From: Candidatus Eiseniibacteriota bacterium
GTDB taxonomy: Bacteria > Orphanbacterota > Orphanbacteria > Orphanbacterales > Orphanbacteraceae
Reading direction: 5' to 3'
Length of the DNA: 29,644 nt
NCBI GenBank assembly: GCA_024276995.1
Contig: JAJRWB010000013.1
Span: forward strand, 1 to 29,644
Shown here: positions 9,101 to 17,022 of the stretch, piece after piece
Layout of the letters: each line of letters opens with the position of its first letter
How positions within the stretch are numbered: position 1 is the stretch's first letter
The notes under the pieces: generated by a model
Seen by the model: only the letters and a program-made list of their open reading frames with translations
The model's database searches: none
What the model was told of the DNA's origin: nothing
Position numbers and translations under genes: made by a program

Positions 9101-11281
9101 ATGAAGACGGAAATAGCACTCATTCGCAGGGAGCTTTGCGCGGCGGCTCTTCTTATTCTCCTCCTCGCCGCAGCGAGCTCGGCGCGTGCGAATCGGTTTC
9201 TCACAGTGGTACCGGTGGAAGACGCCGGCATGACGCCGATCACGGCACGCGTGTCGATTATCGGCTCCGATTCCCTCGCCTACTTTCCTCTCCCCGATTC
9301 GGCTTACCTCCACTATTCCACGCTGGGAGGTTATTTCTACGCCGATCCGCCCGTCGCGGTGGCCGTTCCTCCGGGCGCAACGAGGATCCGCGCGGCGAAG
9401 GGCCCCGAGTTCATCCCCGTGGACATGACGGTGAACGTGCAGTCCGACACGGTGATCGAGGTCGCCCTCCACAGATGGATCGAACCGCGCCTCGCCGGCT
9501 GGGTCGGAGGCGACGGCCATGCCGATCTCACTCATCCGCCGGTGCAGCAGATACTGAACGAATCGCGCGCCAGGCTCGCCGCCACCGCCGAGGGCCTTCG
9601 GGTGACGAACTTCCTCGACAACGGTTTCCTCTTTCTCGGTGCCGTCGATCCGCTGAGCGATACCGCCGCGGTTCTCTTCTCCGCCGAGGAGTACAGGACG
9701 ACCCTCTTCGGCCACCTCGGTCTTCTCGGAATCGATAGCTATGTCAACCCCGACTGGTCGGGCTCCGGCTGGCCGGTGAACGGCGACGTTACGACGCAGG
9801 TGCGCACCCACCAGAGCGCCATCTCGGTGTACGTTCATCCGGCGACGACCGATAGCTTTTTCGACACGAGCGGATGGCCCGGCACCGGACTCGCCCGCGG
9901 GATCTGGATCGATGCTCCCCTCGGCACGATGGACGCGATAGATGTTCTCTCCCATTCGAACGAGGCGGCCGTGGGAAAGGCGGATCTCACCACATGGTAC
10001 CGCCTGTGGAACTGCGGCTTCACCATTCCAGGTTCGGCCGGATCGGATATCACCCTCGCCCAGATCCCGAAAGTACCGATCGGCGGCGTGCGGGTCTACG
10101 TCAACGTGCCCGATCCCTTTGCGCCGCCGCAAACACTTTACGATTCGTGGATTGAAGGTATCCGCCGGGGGCGGACGTACGTTACAACCGGTCCGTTGAT
10201 CACCGCTTTCGATGTCGGCGGTGCGGGCGCCGGCTAGACGCTCCACGTCGCCGGCGGGATGCCCGTCGACGTGAGAGTGACGGGACGATTCGAATCGGCT
10301 CGGGCTCTCAAGCAGGTGGAACTGGTGGTTAACGGAGCGGTGACGGATACTTTTGACGCGAATTATAAGAAATTCCTCGACATCGATGTCACCGTCCGTA
10401 TCCGTGAAACGAGTTGGATCGCGCTTCGCCATTACGCCTATGACTACGGCAACTTCATGCCGAACGACTGGGCCGTGGCCCATCCGACCCCGGCGCTCGT
10501 TCTCCTCGACGGCGACGGACTGACGTCGAAGATCTCCGCCGGCGAGGCGCTTCTCAAGATCGACATGCTCGACGCTCTTCTCGACACGTCCGGTTTCCCC
10601 GGGCCGGCGGAATCGCTCTCGGTGCAGTCGACACTCGCTGCGGCGCGAAGCGGCTGGACGGCCCGCGCCGACTCGCCTCCCGAACCGTTCCATCTGGCCG
10701 ACCCGCCGTGGGGGGCATACATCACCACGTCGCTGCCGACGCTGAGCTGGCACCCCGCCCTCGACGCCGATCTGCTCGACACCCTTTCGTACCGTCTGCT
10801 TGCCGCCTCCGACGCCGCTTTCCAAGCGATCATCGCCGACGTGTCCGGCATCGCCGACACGTTTTGGACGTTCCCCGCCTCCCTCGCGGTGGGCGACCGG
10901 ATCTACTGGCGTGTGCGCGCCGACGACGGCCGCGGCGCGCGCCGCTGGGCGGAGGAGATCGACCGGTGGTTCCGAGTGTCCACCGTTACCGGCGTGGGGG
11001 AAGAAGAGAATGGGAATCTATTCCGCTTCAGCCCTCTTCCCAACCCGGCGAAGGGAGACGTTGTCTTCCGCGCCTTTCTTCCCGGCGGCCACGGCGGCAC
11101 CGTCACGGTTTACAATGCCGCCGGTCGCGAAGTGCGGACGTTCCACCTTCCTCCAGGGAAGAGCGAGACGGTGTGGGACGGAAGGAACGGCGACGGCAGG
11201 AAACTCCCCGGCGGCATCTACTTCTCCCTCCTCGTCGCCGGGGACCGCATGGAGAGGCGAAAGATCGTCCTGGTACCGTAA
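9101..11281 (+). CDS. Secreted CehA/McbA-like (PHP-type) protein with C-terminal FlgD-like domain, interrupted by TAG
   Basis: The span covers 726 codons in one frame with an in-frame TAG at 10235-10237 (codon 379). A signal peptide (about 1-30) and a beta-rich region come first. A CehA/McbA-like metallohydrolase section (about 130-370) follows, with GGDGHAD (H140, D142), FGHLGLL (H205), VYVHP (H246), NCGFTIPGSAGSD (D316) and RGRTYVTTGPL. After the stop come an Ig-like segment (VDVRVTGRF, VELVVNG), an Fn3-like region, and a C-terminal FlgD-type domain (VYNAAGREVR, WDGRNGDGRKLPGGIY) of the kind used as surface-sorting or anchoring modules. Catalytic His positions are only partly conserved, since H-x-D replaces the usual H-x-H. 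No clear Shine-Dalgarno precedes the ATG. Substrate is unknown. Confidence 0.7.
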
Positions 11282-11302
11282 CGTCCGTCGACCGCGGCGC
11301 GT

Positions 11303-11968
11303 TCAGGCGACCCATAGGAGGTACAGGCCGACACCGATCAGCATGATCCCGGAAGCGCGTTCGGTCCATAGACGCGCGCCGGTCGCCGCCAGGCGCGCCA
11401 TCACCGAAGCGGCCGCGGTTCCCAAAAGCAGGATCGGGATCCCTACGCCGAGGCCGTACACGAAGAGCAGCAGGCCGCCCCAGACCGGGTTGCCCGTGCT
11501 CGCCACATAGGCGAGCAGCCCGCCGAGGACGGGTGTCGAGCAGGGTGTGACGATCAGCCCGATGAGGGCACCGGCGATCAGCACACCGGTCGTCCCTCTC
11601 GCCTTCCGCGCGAGGTTACTTTCTCCCGGCAGAGGCAGGCGGATCGCCCCGAGCAGATGCAATCCGAAGAGGATCGGCACCGCCGCGATCACGTATGCCG
11701 GCCACGACCCGAGCCCGGTGAACATCCGCCCGAGCAGTCCCGACACGATGCCGAGAAAAGTCGATGCCGCGCTCACGCCCACGATAAAGGTCGCCGCCAT
11801 GGCGAGGTTGGCGCGCACGGTGTCACGCCGGAGCGCCGCGCATGCCCCGACGGCTGTCGGGTAGATGGGAAGGCAACACGGATTCAGCCCGGCGATCACA
11901 CCGGCCAAAAGCGCGGCAGGCAACGCGATCATGCCGCCGTCCAGAAGTCGAGCCAAGTAATCGCTCAC
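11303..11968 (-). CDS. ccdA: CcdA/DsbD-type transmembrane thiol electron transporter
   Basis: This 221-residue polytopic inner-membrane protein has six predicted TMs arranged as two inverted halves. Each half has a conserved Cys-Pro motif: NPCCLP (C31, C32) in the first and TPCSTPVLGG (C143) in the second. In the CcdA/DsbD family these cysteines carry electrons from cytoplasmic thioredoxin to a periplasmic thioredoxin-like partner. The GTG start overlaps the stop of the upstream thioredoxin-fold gene (GTGA), so the pair is probably co-translated and that protein is the likely acceptor. No cytochrome c maturation genes are nearby. The job therefore seems tied to the HgcAB-like operon, of which this is the last gene. 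Confidence 0.9.
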   Translation of the reverse strand: MSDYLARLLDGGMIALPAALLAGVIAGLNPCCLPIYPTAVGACAALRRDTVRANLAMAATFIVGVSAASTFLGIVSGLLGRMFTGLGSWPAYVIAAVPILFGLHLLGAIRLPLPGESNLARKARGTTGVLIAGALIGLIVTPCSTPVLGGLLAYVASTGNPVWGGLLLFVYGLGVGIPILLLGTAAASVMARLAATGARLWTERASGIMLIGVGLYLLWVA

Positions 11969-12420
11969 GGCGCTTTGCCGCCCGTCATAGGTGCGGAGAA
12001 TCGACGGAGATCGTCAACCGCCGCGGTCAACGCCTCGATCACGGCCCGGGATTCCCCTTCGAAGCGGGACCGTTCCACGCCGTCGGAACCGGTGATGATG
12101 ACCGACGGAGAGACGCGCACGCCGTAGCGTCTCGCATCCTCCCCGGGACTGCGGGTATCGATCTCCCGAAAAGCAACACCCGGAATGTCGCGAACACTAC
12201 GGGCGAGCCGGATGATCTCGGCGCAGGCACAGCTCTCTTCCGCCTCGCGGGGATCGGAAAAGAGAAGCACCGTTGACATGTCGGCCTGCTCGCTGCCCGC
12301 CGGCCGCGTCGAATCGGACGTGGTCGGAGCCGCCGGCTCATCGGCGGTATATGACTTGAGCCACACGACGGCGGCGACGGCCAGGGCGACGGCGGCCAGG
12401 GTGACCGTACGTTTCTTCAT
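11965..12420 (-). CDS. Membrane-anchored thioredoxin-fold protein with C-x-C motif
   Basis: This 151-residue protein has an N-terminal signal anchor (about 5-21), a polar Ala/Thr/Ser linker (about 25-48) and a thioredoxin-like domain (about 49-145). Where thioredoxins have C-x-x-C it has C64-A-C66 just after the first strand (VLLFSDP). The cis-Pro loop is present (VSPSV, P105), followed by a strand and the FEGE turn. It overlaps the HgcAB-like stop (ATGA) and the CcdA start (GTGA), which suggests CcdA keeps its cysteines reduced outside the cytoplasmic membrane. It might reduce a disulfide in, or receive a metal from, the HgcAB-like protein. Fold assignment is fairly secure; function is inferred. 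Confidence 0.75.
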   Translation of the reverse strand: MKKRTVTLAAVALAVAAVVWLKSYTADEPAAPTTSDSTRPAGSEQADMSTVLLFSDPREAEESCACAEIIRLARSVRDIPGVAFREIDTRSPGEDARRYGVRVSPSVIITGSDGVERSRFEGESRAVIEALTAAVDDLRRFSAPMTGGKAP

Positions 12421-13676
12421 CGGTGTTCTCCACGGGATGGCCCACAGTCGCAAGCACGCGGCGCCGGCTCCGCAGTTGTTGATTCGGGGGACGCCGCCCC
12501 GTCGCCTTTGCAGCAGGCGCTTTCCGGAGCGATATCCCCACCGACCGATTCGTTTTCGTCCGTCCTCTCTTCCTTCAGCGCGTTCACACGGTTGATCACC
12601 GCGCAAGTGGGACATTTGCAGACGGCGGATCGGAAATTCGTGGCGATCGCTTCGGTCGGACAGTTCTCGACACACGCCCCGCACGCCTGGCACGCGCCGG
12701 CGTCGGCGACGAAGTATCTCCGGGTCTTCGGGTTTCGTCGAAACACGCCGACCGGACAGACGACATCGCACAGATGACACCCGATGCACTTCTCTTCCAC
12801 GATTTCGATCCGCGTGTGCCGCTTTCCGAGGAGCAGTTCTTTCCGATCGGCACGCCACAGCGGCGACCAACTCGGCAGGTCGTACCCGAGATACGTCGCG
12901 ACGAAGAGGATCCATCCCGCCCATGCGAACGAGGCGCCCGCAGGCGGTCCCCCCACGAGCCATGACACCGCCAGGAAGAGCGCCGCCGCCCCGATACCGA
13001 GTGAGAGCCCCCGGGCGGCGCCCGGCTTGCCGGGCAGGCGAAAGACGAGAAGACTGTTCAGAACGGCCAGCACGAAGATCAGAACGATCGACTTCCACCA
13101 GAAGCTCCCGAGCCAGATCGACGCGATCAGGATCGGGAGGATGAAGAAGACGAGCGAGCTGAAGCCGAGGTTCGTCCCCATGACCAACCGATCTGTGAAA
13201 TCGAACTTCACCCGCCGCTCGGACGGCTCGGCCCGGTGCTTCCCCCGCTCCAGGTAACCGGCGAGGTCCTCGATTCGAAGCGGGCCGAAACGGGCCTTCC
13301 AGCCGGTCCGCTCCTCGATCGACCAGATGTTGACTCCCGCTCCGGACAGCTGCGGAAGGATGAGTTTCCGGTGGTCGACCCGGCCGGCGATGCCGCTCGT
13401 CTTGAGAATCGATATCACCGTGTCCGCGGTGAAATGGCCCGCTCCCGAGGCGCACCAGACGTTGATCCCGCGACTCGGCGCCACGAGAAGCCAGGCGTCG
13501 ATGCCAGAACGCTCGAGCGTTCGGAGCACTTTGCGAACCGTTAGGTCGAAATTGCACGTGACCAGGACGGGAGAAGAGCGGGTCGGCTTTCCCGCTTCCC
13601 GCAGCCCCGGCGTGGTCGGCAGGGGGAACATCCGCCCGAAGAGGAGCCAGAAATCCTTGAGTAGATTCAGGAACAT
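12417..13676 (-). CDS. HgcAB-like fusion: corrinoid-binding membrane protein plus 2x[4Fe-4S] ferredoxin
   Basis: This 419-residue protein has three parts. Residues 35-145 form an HgcA/CFeSP-type corrinoid domain with the cap-helix motif NVWCASG (72-78), whose C75 corresponds to the HgcA Cys that ligates cobalt. Residues 165-268 hold about four TM helices. Residues 290-345 form an HgcB-like ferredoxin with two clusters: C297/C300/C303/C307 and C329/C332/C335/C339. A tail follows with C353, C355, C358, the pair C388-C389, and C409/C411. In HgcAB, HgcA passes a methyl group to Hg(II) and HgcB reduces the corrinoid; fused relatives are known, but to my knowledge not as proven methylators. The ATG at 13676 is preceded by AAGGAAT and overlaps the methyltransferase gene by 10 nt. 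Confidence 0.85.
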   Translation of the reverse strand: MFLNLLKDFWLLFGRMFPLPTTPGLREAGKPTRSSPVLVTCNFDLTVRKVLRTLERSGIDAWLLVAPSRGINVWCASGAGHFTADTVISILKTSGIAGRVDHRKLILPQLSGAGVNIWSIEERTGWKARFGPLRIEDLAGYLERGKHRAEPSERRVKFDFTDRLVMGTNLGFSSLVFFILPILIASIWLGSFWWKSIVLIFVLAVLNSLLVFRLPGKPGAARGLSLGIGAAALFLAVSWLVGGPPAGASFAWAGWILFVATYLGYDLPSWSPLWRADRKELLLGKRHTRIEIVEEKCIGCHLCDVVCPVGVFRRNPKTRRYFVADAGACQACGACVENCPTEAIATNFRSAVCKCPTCAVINRVNALKEERTDENESVGGDIAPESACCKGDGAASPESTTAEPAPRACDCGPSRGEHR

Positions 13677-14314
13677 GATTCCTTTTCCGCGACGATGAGG
13701 GTGAACGCGCCGAGGAGGTACGATTCCCGGTGCACGATCTTCAGACCGGCGCGGCTGATACGGTGATCGAGCCCGCGAAGCGCCCGCGTACCGCTGCGCG
13801 TGAGCAGGAAGGTCAGCACGGCCAGCGGCCGGCGGATGCACGCGGCCAGGGCACGCTGCCAGCGGTGCGACGGGCGCACTTCATCGGCGATGACGAGCCT
13901 GCCGCCCCGCTTGAGCGCGTTGATCGCCAAGTCGAACACGTGGTCGAACTCGTCGGGGGAAAGCTCGCTCAGTGAGAATGTCGCCACGATTCGGTCGAAA
14001 CGTGCTTCGCCCAGCGTATCGATCTCCATGGCGGTCAGATGGAGGAGATCGGCGCTCGACGCATTGGCGCGGGCGATTTCCAACATGCCGTCGGAGATGT
14101 CGATACCGACGACGTGCGCGCCGCGCTCGATCATCAACGCGGCAAGCGACCCGGTCCCGCAACCGATCTCCAGCACCCGGTCGCCCGGTTCGACCCAGTG
14201 AGCCGCGATCTCCCGCTTGATTCGATCGATACGACCGAACGTCGCCATGCGCATCCGCCGGTCATACCGGGCCGGATCGAGTTCGAGTATCTTCATGTAG
14301 ACGAGGGTGGACAT
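13667..14314 (-). CDS. SAM-dependent methyltransferase associated with the HgcAB-like protein
   Basis: This 215-residue class I methyltransferase shows motif I VLEIGCGTGSLA (about 65-76), the acidic residue ending strand 2 (VVGIDIS), a motif like ATFSLSEL, and the post-II GGRLVIADE segment. The N-terminal part contains a conserved-looking ILELDPARYDRRM. I recall this layout from methyltransferases annotated as corrinoid-protein-associated (CpaM) beside fused HgcAB genes; that is memory and not verified. The start at 14314 is chosen because its ATG overlaps the arsR stop as TGATG. It could charge the corrinoid protein from SAM or methylate a metal(loid) or product. The known ArsM cysteine set is not visible. 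Confidence 0.8.
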   Translation of the reverse strand: MSTLVYMKILELDPARYDRRMRMATFGRIDRIKREIAAHWVEPGDRVLEIGCGTGSLAALMIERGAHVVGIDISDGMLEIARANASSADLLHLTAMEIDTLGEARFDRIVATFSLSELSPDEFDHVFDLAINALKRGGRLVIADEVRPSHRWQRALAACIRRPLAVLTFLLTRSGTRALRGLDHRISRAGLKIVHRESYLLGAFTLIVAEKESCS

Positions 14315-14709
14315 CAGGGCGTCTCTCTCCGTCTGCCGGCGCTCTCCGCCCTGGAGCCGGCGCACACCGCCAAACACAGGCCCTCGTCGAGCAGGCCGAC
14401 GGCGCACGGATCGACCACGCGATAACGGATATGGTTACCGTCACGACGAGACGCCACGATCCCCCGGTCGACCATGCGACGGAGCTGGTTCGAGACGGCC
14501 TGCGGCTTCATGCCGATCGTTCCGGCCAGCGCGCCGGCGGAGAGATCGGGCTCACGAACCAGGGCGTGCAGCATCCGTAGCCGGGTCGCGTTCGCGAGCA
14601 CCTTGAACACTCCTTCGATCTCCGCCGCCTGACTTCGATCGATGAGAGGACGATCGACAAGCTCCGGTCCGGGAGGACGACAGCTCGGATCGGTTCGCTG
14701 CTTCTTCAT
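14314..14709 (-). CDS. ArsR/SmtB-family repressor of the HgcAB-like operon
   Basis: This 131-residue winged-helix regulator shows ALANATRLRML-type helix 1-2 content (VLANATRLRMLHAL, 38-50), the recognition helix KPQAVSNQLRRM (68-79) and the wing RRDGNHIRYRV. The canonical ArsR ELCVC metal site in the recognition helix is absent. Instead, cysteines sit at C10 and at C102, C112 and C116 in the last helix, a distribution closer to CmtR-type C-terminal sensing sites. The ATG at 14709 is preferred over the upstream in-frame ATG at 14724 because GGAGGT lies 7 nt before it. It starts the operon and probably represses it until a soft metal(loid) binds. The inducer is unknown. Confidence 0.85.
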   Translation of the reverse strand: MKKQRTDPSCRPPGPELVDRPLIDRSQAAEIEGVFKVLANATRLRMLHALVREPDLSAGALAGTIGMKPQAVSNQLRRMVDRGIVASRRDGNHIRYRVVDPCAVGLLDEGLCLAVCAGSRAESAGRRRETP

Positions 14710-14724
14710 CACATGCACCTCCAT

Positions 14725-14764
14725 ATTACACTATTACACTATCTCGTGTATTCCGTCCCGTCAA
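14725..14764 (-). promoter_or_regulatory. Promoter and likely ArsR operator of the HgcAB-like operon
   Basis: On the - strand TTGACG (14764-14759) is a near-perfect -35. A 17-bp spacer leads to TAGTGT (14741-14736); alternatively TGTAAT lies at 14738-14733 with a longer spacer. Between and across them sits the perfect inverted repeat TACAC-6-GTGTA (14735-14750). A tandem ATTACACT repeat occurs at 14725-14740 on the + strand. An inverted repeat overlapping -35 to -10 directly before an arsR gene is the usual arrangement for autorepression. Binding is inferred. Confidence 0.55.
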
Positions 14765-14787
14765 GGGTTTTTTTCGGAGCGCAAGAA

Positions 14788-16755
14788 TCAGTCGGTGTAA
14801 CCGAGGCTCTTCAACAACCTCCGGGTTTCCGGATCGGGGGCGGTCGCCTCCTCCTCCTCTTCGCCGCTCCCGGCGCCTTGCAACACGTTCGCCTTCATCC
14901 GCTCCAGGAGGGAGTCGAGCAGGGCGAGGGTGTCGGGACGGACGGAGGCCAGGTCGTTCCTCTCGCCCGGATCGGCGGCTTCGTCGAACAGCGTCATCGT
15001 TCTCCTGCCGGCCACGTTCTTTTCGATCACCTTGAAACCGTCCCACCGCAGGGAATAGAGGAAGGGAGGTTCTTCGAGGAAAGCGTGCAACGGCGCGGTT
15101 TCGCCGGCACCGCCCGGCGATGAATCGAGGATTTCGCCGGAACGGTCACGTCCTTGAACCCTTTCGCTGCGGCCGATCCCGGCGAGAGAGACGAGCGTCG
15201 GGAGAAGATCGACGGTGTGAAGGGGAAGGGCGCTGAGCGTGCCGGAACGCCGGCCGCCGGGAAGACGGAGGATCAGCGGCATGCCGGTCATCTCGGCGTA
15301 GAGAGAGCGTCCATGGAAGTACCCGCCGTGGTCCGCGAACTCCTCACCGTGGTCGGAGAGGAAGACGATGACCGCACGATCATAGATCCCGGTCTCCTTC
15401 AACTGGTGGAAAAAGAGGCCGAGCCACGCATCGAGATTCCGGATCTCCCCGTCGTAGAGCGCGGTCATCACTTCGTCTCGATCGGAATCGATACCACCGG
15501 GAGGATCGTACTCCGCCCAGCTCAGCCACTCCTTTCCGTCATGCTCGGCGGGGATGCGCGGGGGATCGTGATAGAGCTTCTTCGTTCCGGGAGGGAGGAA
15601 GGCGAGGCGGAAAGGCCGGGGCGGATGGTAGGGGGAGTGTGGTTCCATGAGATGGATATAGACGAACGGCGGCCGCGCGGAGGAGCGCTCGAGCCAGCGG
15701 AGGGCGGCGGGGATCGCCCTCTTCGCGGGGGGGGTCAGGTCGTAGCGCGCCAGGCGGAAGGCGATCCGTTCGAGCGCCGTCTTCCGCCTCGAAATCAGGC
15801 CGGGAAGACGCGAGGGCATCCGGTGGTCGAAGCCGCGGGAGAAGCCGGTGCCCGGCCTCAGGTACGGGTTCGAAATGAACGCCGCGGTGCGGTAACCCCC
15901 GTCACGGAAACGCTCGGCGAGAGTCTTCATCGAAGAGCGAATCGCGTTCTCGGCGCGCATCACGCCGTGGGCGGACGGGTAGTTCCCCGTGAAGAGCGTC
16001 GCCGTGGAAGGAACCGTCCTGCATCCTCCCGTGCTGGAGCGAACGAACTGGATCGCGTCGCGGGCGAAGCGGTCGATCGCAGGGCTCGTCGCCTTCGGGT
16101 AGCCGTAGCATTGGAGGTGGTCCCGCCTGAGAGTGTCGGCGAGAAGGACGATCACCGGCGGGCCGTCCGCCGGCGGTGTTGATTCATCTCCACCGATCGC
16201 GCCGGGGAGAAGGTTCGCCACCGTGAGCATGACGAGCAGGAGAAGCGTGGCGAAAAAGAGCCGGAACGCCCCCTTTCGCCCGTGCCCGCCGATCAAGGCC
16301 GCCATGCGTGCCGACATCGGCCCGGTTCGCGCGAAAAGAAGCGTTCCGGCGAGAAGAACGCCACCGTTCACGGCGAGTCCCCGGGCCGTCATGGCGCCGG
16401 GCAGGGCGTTCCACCGGTTCAGCCAGAAAAGACCGACCACCGCGGCGGGGATGACCAGGGCGCCCGGCAAGAGGAGCGCCGGCGCCGCCCTGCGCAGCGG
16501 CGGGACGACCGCGCCGAACGCCGCGAGAAACGTGCCCCAGGCGACGCCGGCGATCACACCGAACCAGCCGTAGAGAATGAGCGCGTAGACCCACTCGACG
16601 CCGCTCCTCCCGGCACCGGTCGAGGCGAGCACCACCCCTTCCACAACACCGGCGATCCACGCGGCGGCAATGGAAAAAAGAACCGCCGCCACAACCGCCG
16701 CGGGAAACCGTTCCGCCGATTCGCCTTCTCCCGGCATTTTTCCATTCATATTCAT
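14788..16755 (-). CDS. Membrane-anchored sulfatase-like (alkaline phosphatase superfamily) protein with Thr nucleophile position
   Basis: This 655-residue protein has about five TM helices in residues 20-185 and then an extracytoplasmic alkaline-phosphatase-superfamily domain (about 198-560). VIVLLADTLRRDHLQCYGY carries the first metal-ligand Asp, and FLSDHGEEFADHG supplies the later Asp-His pair. At the sulfatase C/S-x-P-x-R site it reads T247-V-P-S-T, so formylglycine formation is not expected; Thr is the nucleophile type of phosphoethanolamine and phosphoglycerol transferases. An acidic GEEEEEA stretch precedes the terminal LLKSLGYTD. Such TM-plus-catalytic architecture fits modification of a lipid or surface glycan. 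The ATG is poorly supported by a ribosome site; M3 or M7 could be used instead. Confidence 0.8.
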   Translation of the reverse strand: MNMNGKMPGEGESAERFPAAVVAAVLFSIAAAWIAGVVEGVVLASTGAGRSGVEWVYALILYGWFGVIAGVAWGTFLAAFGAVVPPLRRAAPALLLPGALVIPAAVVGLFWLNRWNALPGAMTARGLAVNGGVLLAGTLLFARTGPMSARMAALIGGHGRKGAFRLFFATLLLLVMLTVANLLPGAIGGDESTPPADGPPVIVLLADTLRRDHLQCYGYPKATSPAIDRFARDAIQFVRSSTGGCRTVPSTATLFTGNYPSAHGVMRAENAIRSSMKTLAERFRDGGYRTAAFISNPYLRPGTGFSRGFDHRMPSRLPGLISRRKTALERIAFRLARYDLTPPAKRAIPAALRWLERSSARPPFVYIHLMEPHSPYHPPRPFRLAFLPPGTKKLYHDPPRIPAEHDGKEWLSWAEYDPPGGIDSDRDEVMTALYDGEIRNLDAWLGLFFHQLKETGIYDRAVIVFLSDHGEEFADHGGYFHGRSLYAEMTGMPLILRLPGGRRSGTLSALPLHTVDLLPTLVSLAGIGRSERVQGRDRSGEILDSSPGGAGETAPLHAFLEEPPFLYSLRWDGFKVIEKNVAGRRTMTLFDEAADPGERNDLASVRPDTLALLDSLLERMKANVLQGAGSGEEEEEATAPDPETRRLLKSLGYTD

Positions 16756-16932
16756 ATACGAATCTTTTCGCCGACGATAACCCAGCGTTCCTTCCCCCTG
16801 ATCTTAGAAGAGAATCGCCGGCCGCTCAACGTCCCATCCCATTCCCCCCGGGTCTGCGCTCTCACCCCCCGAGGGCTACGCTTTCCGGGAGGCTTCGAGA
16901 CGAGGCCGGCGAAGGAGCGCCCCAACACCGTC

Positions 16933-16961
16933 TTGGGCAGTCTGCCGGAACGTGCTATTTT
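16933..16961 (+). promoter_or_regulatory. Sigma-70-like promoter with extended -10 for the repeat protein
   Basis: TTGGGC (16933-16938) and TATTTT (16956-16961) are separated by exactly 17 bp, and TG precedes the -10 by one base. The transcript would start near 16968 and have a leader of about 55 nt before the TTG start at 17023. The rest of the 267-bp intergenic stretch (16756-17022) shows no further gene. Confidence 0.4.
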
Positions 16962-17022
16962 CACGGAAGGACGCGCGGGATCCCCTGTTCCCGCCATCAC
17001 GAGCAGACCGGGAGATGCGCAC

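Noticed and set aside
9097-9102. TATAAT overlapping the start codon of the CehA-like gene as its promoter
   Set aside because: A transcript from it would begin after the ATG, so it cannot express this start.
8929-9243. N-terminal extension of the cyclophilin to 9243
   Set aside because: The lipoprotein signal and strong ribosome site place the start at 8928. The extension also covers the divergent promoter region.
12417-13676. Calling the fusion a proven mercury methylase
   Set aside because: The motifs fit the HgcAB family, but fused forms have, to my knowledge, no demonstrated mercury methylation. The substrate stays open.
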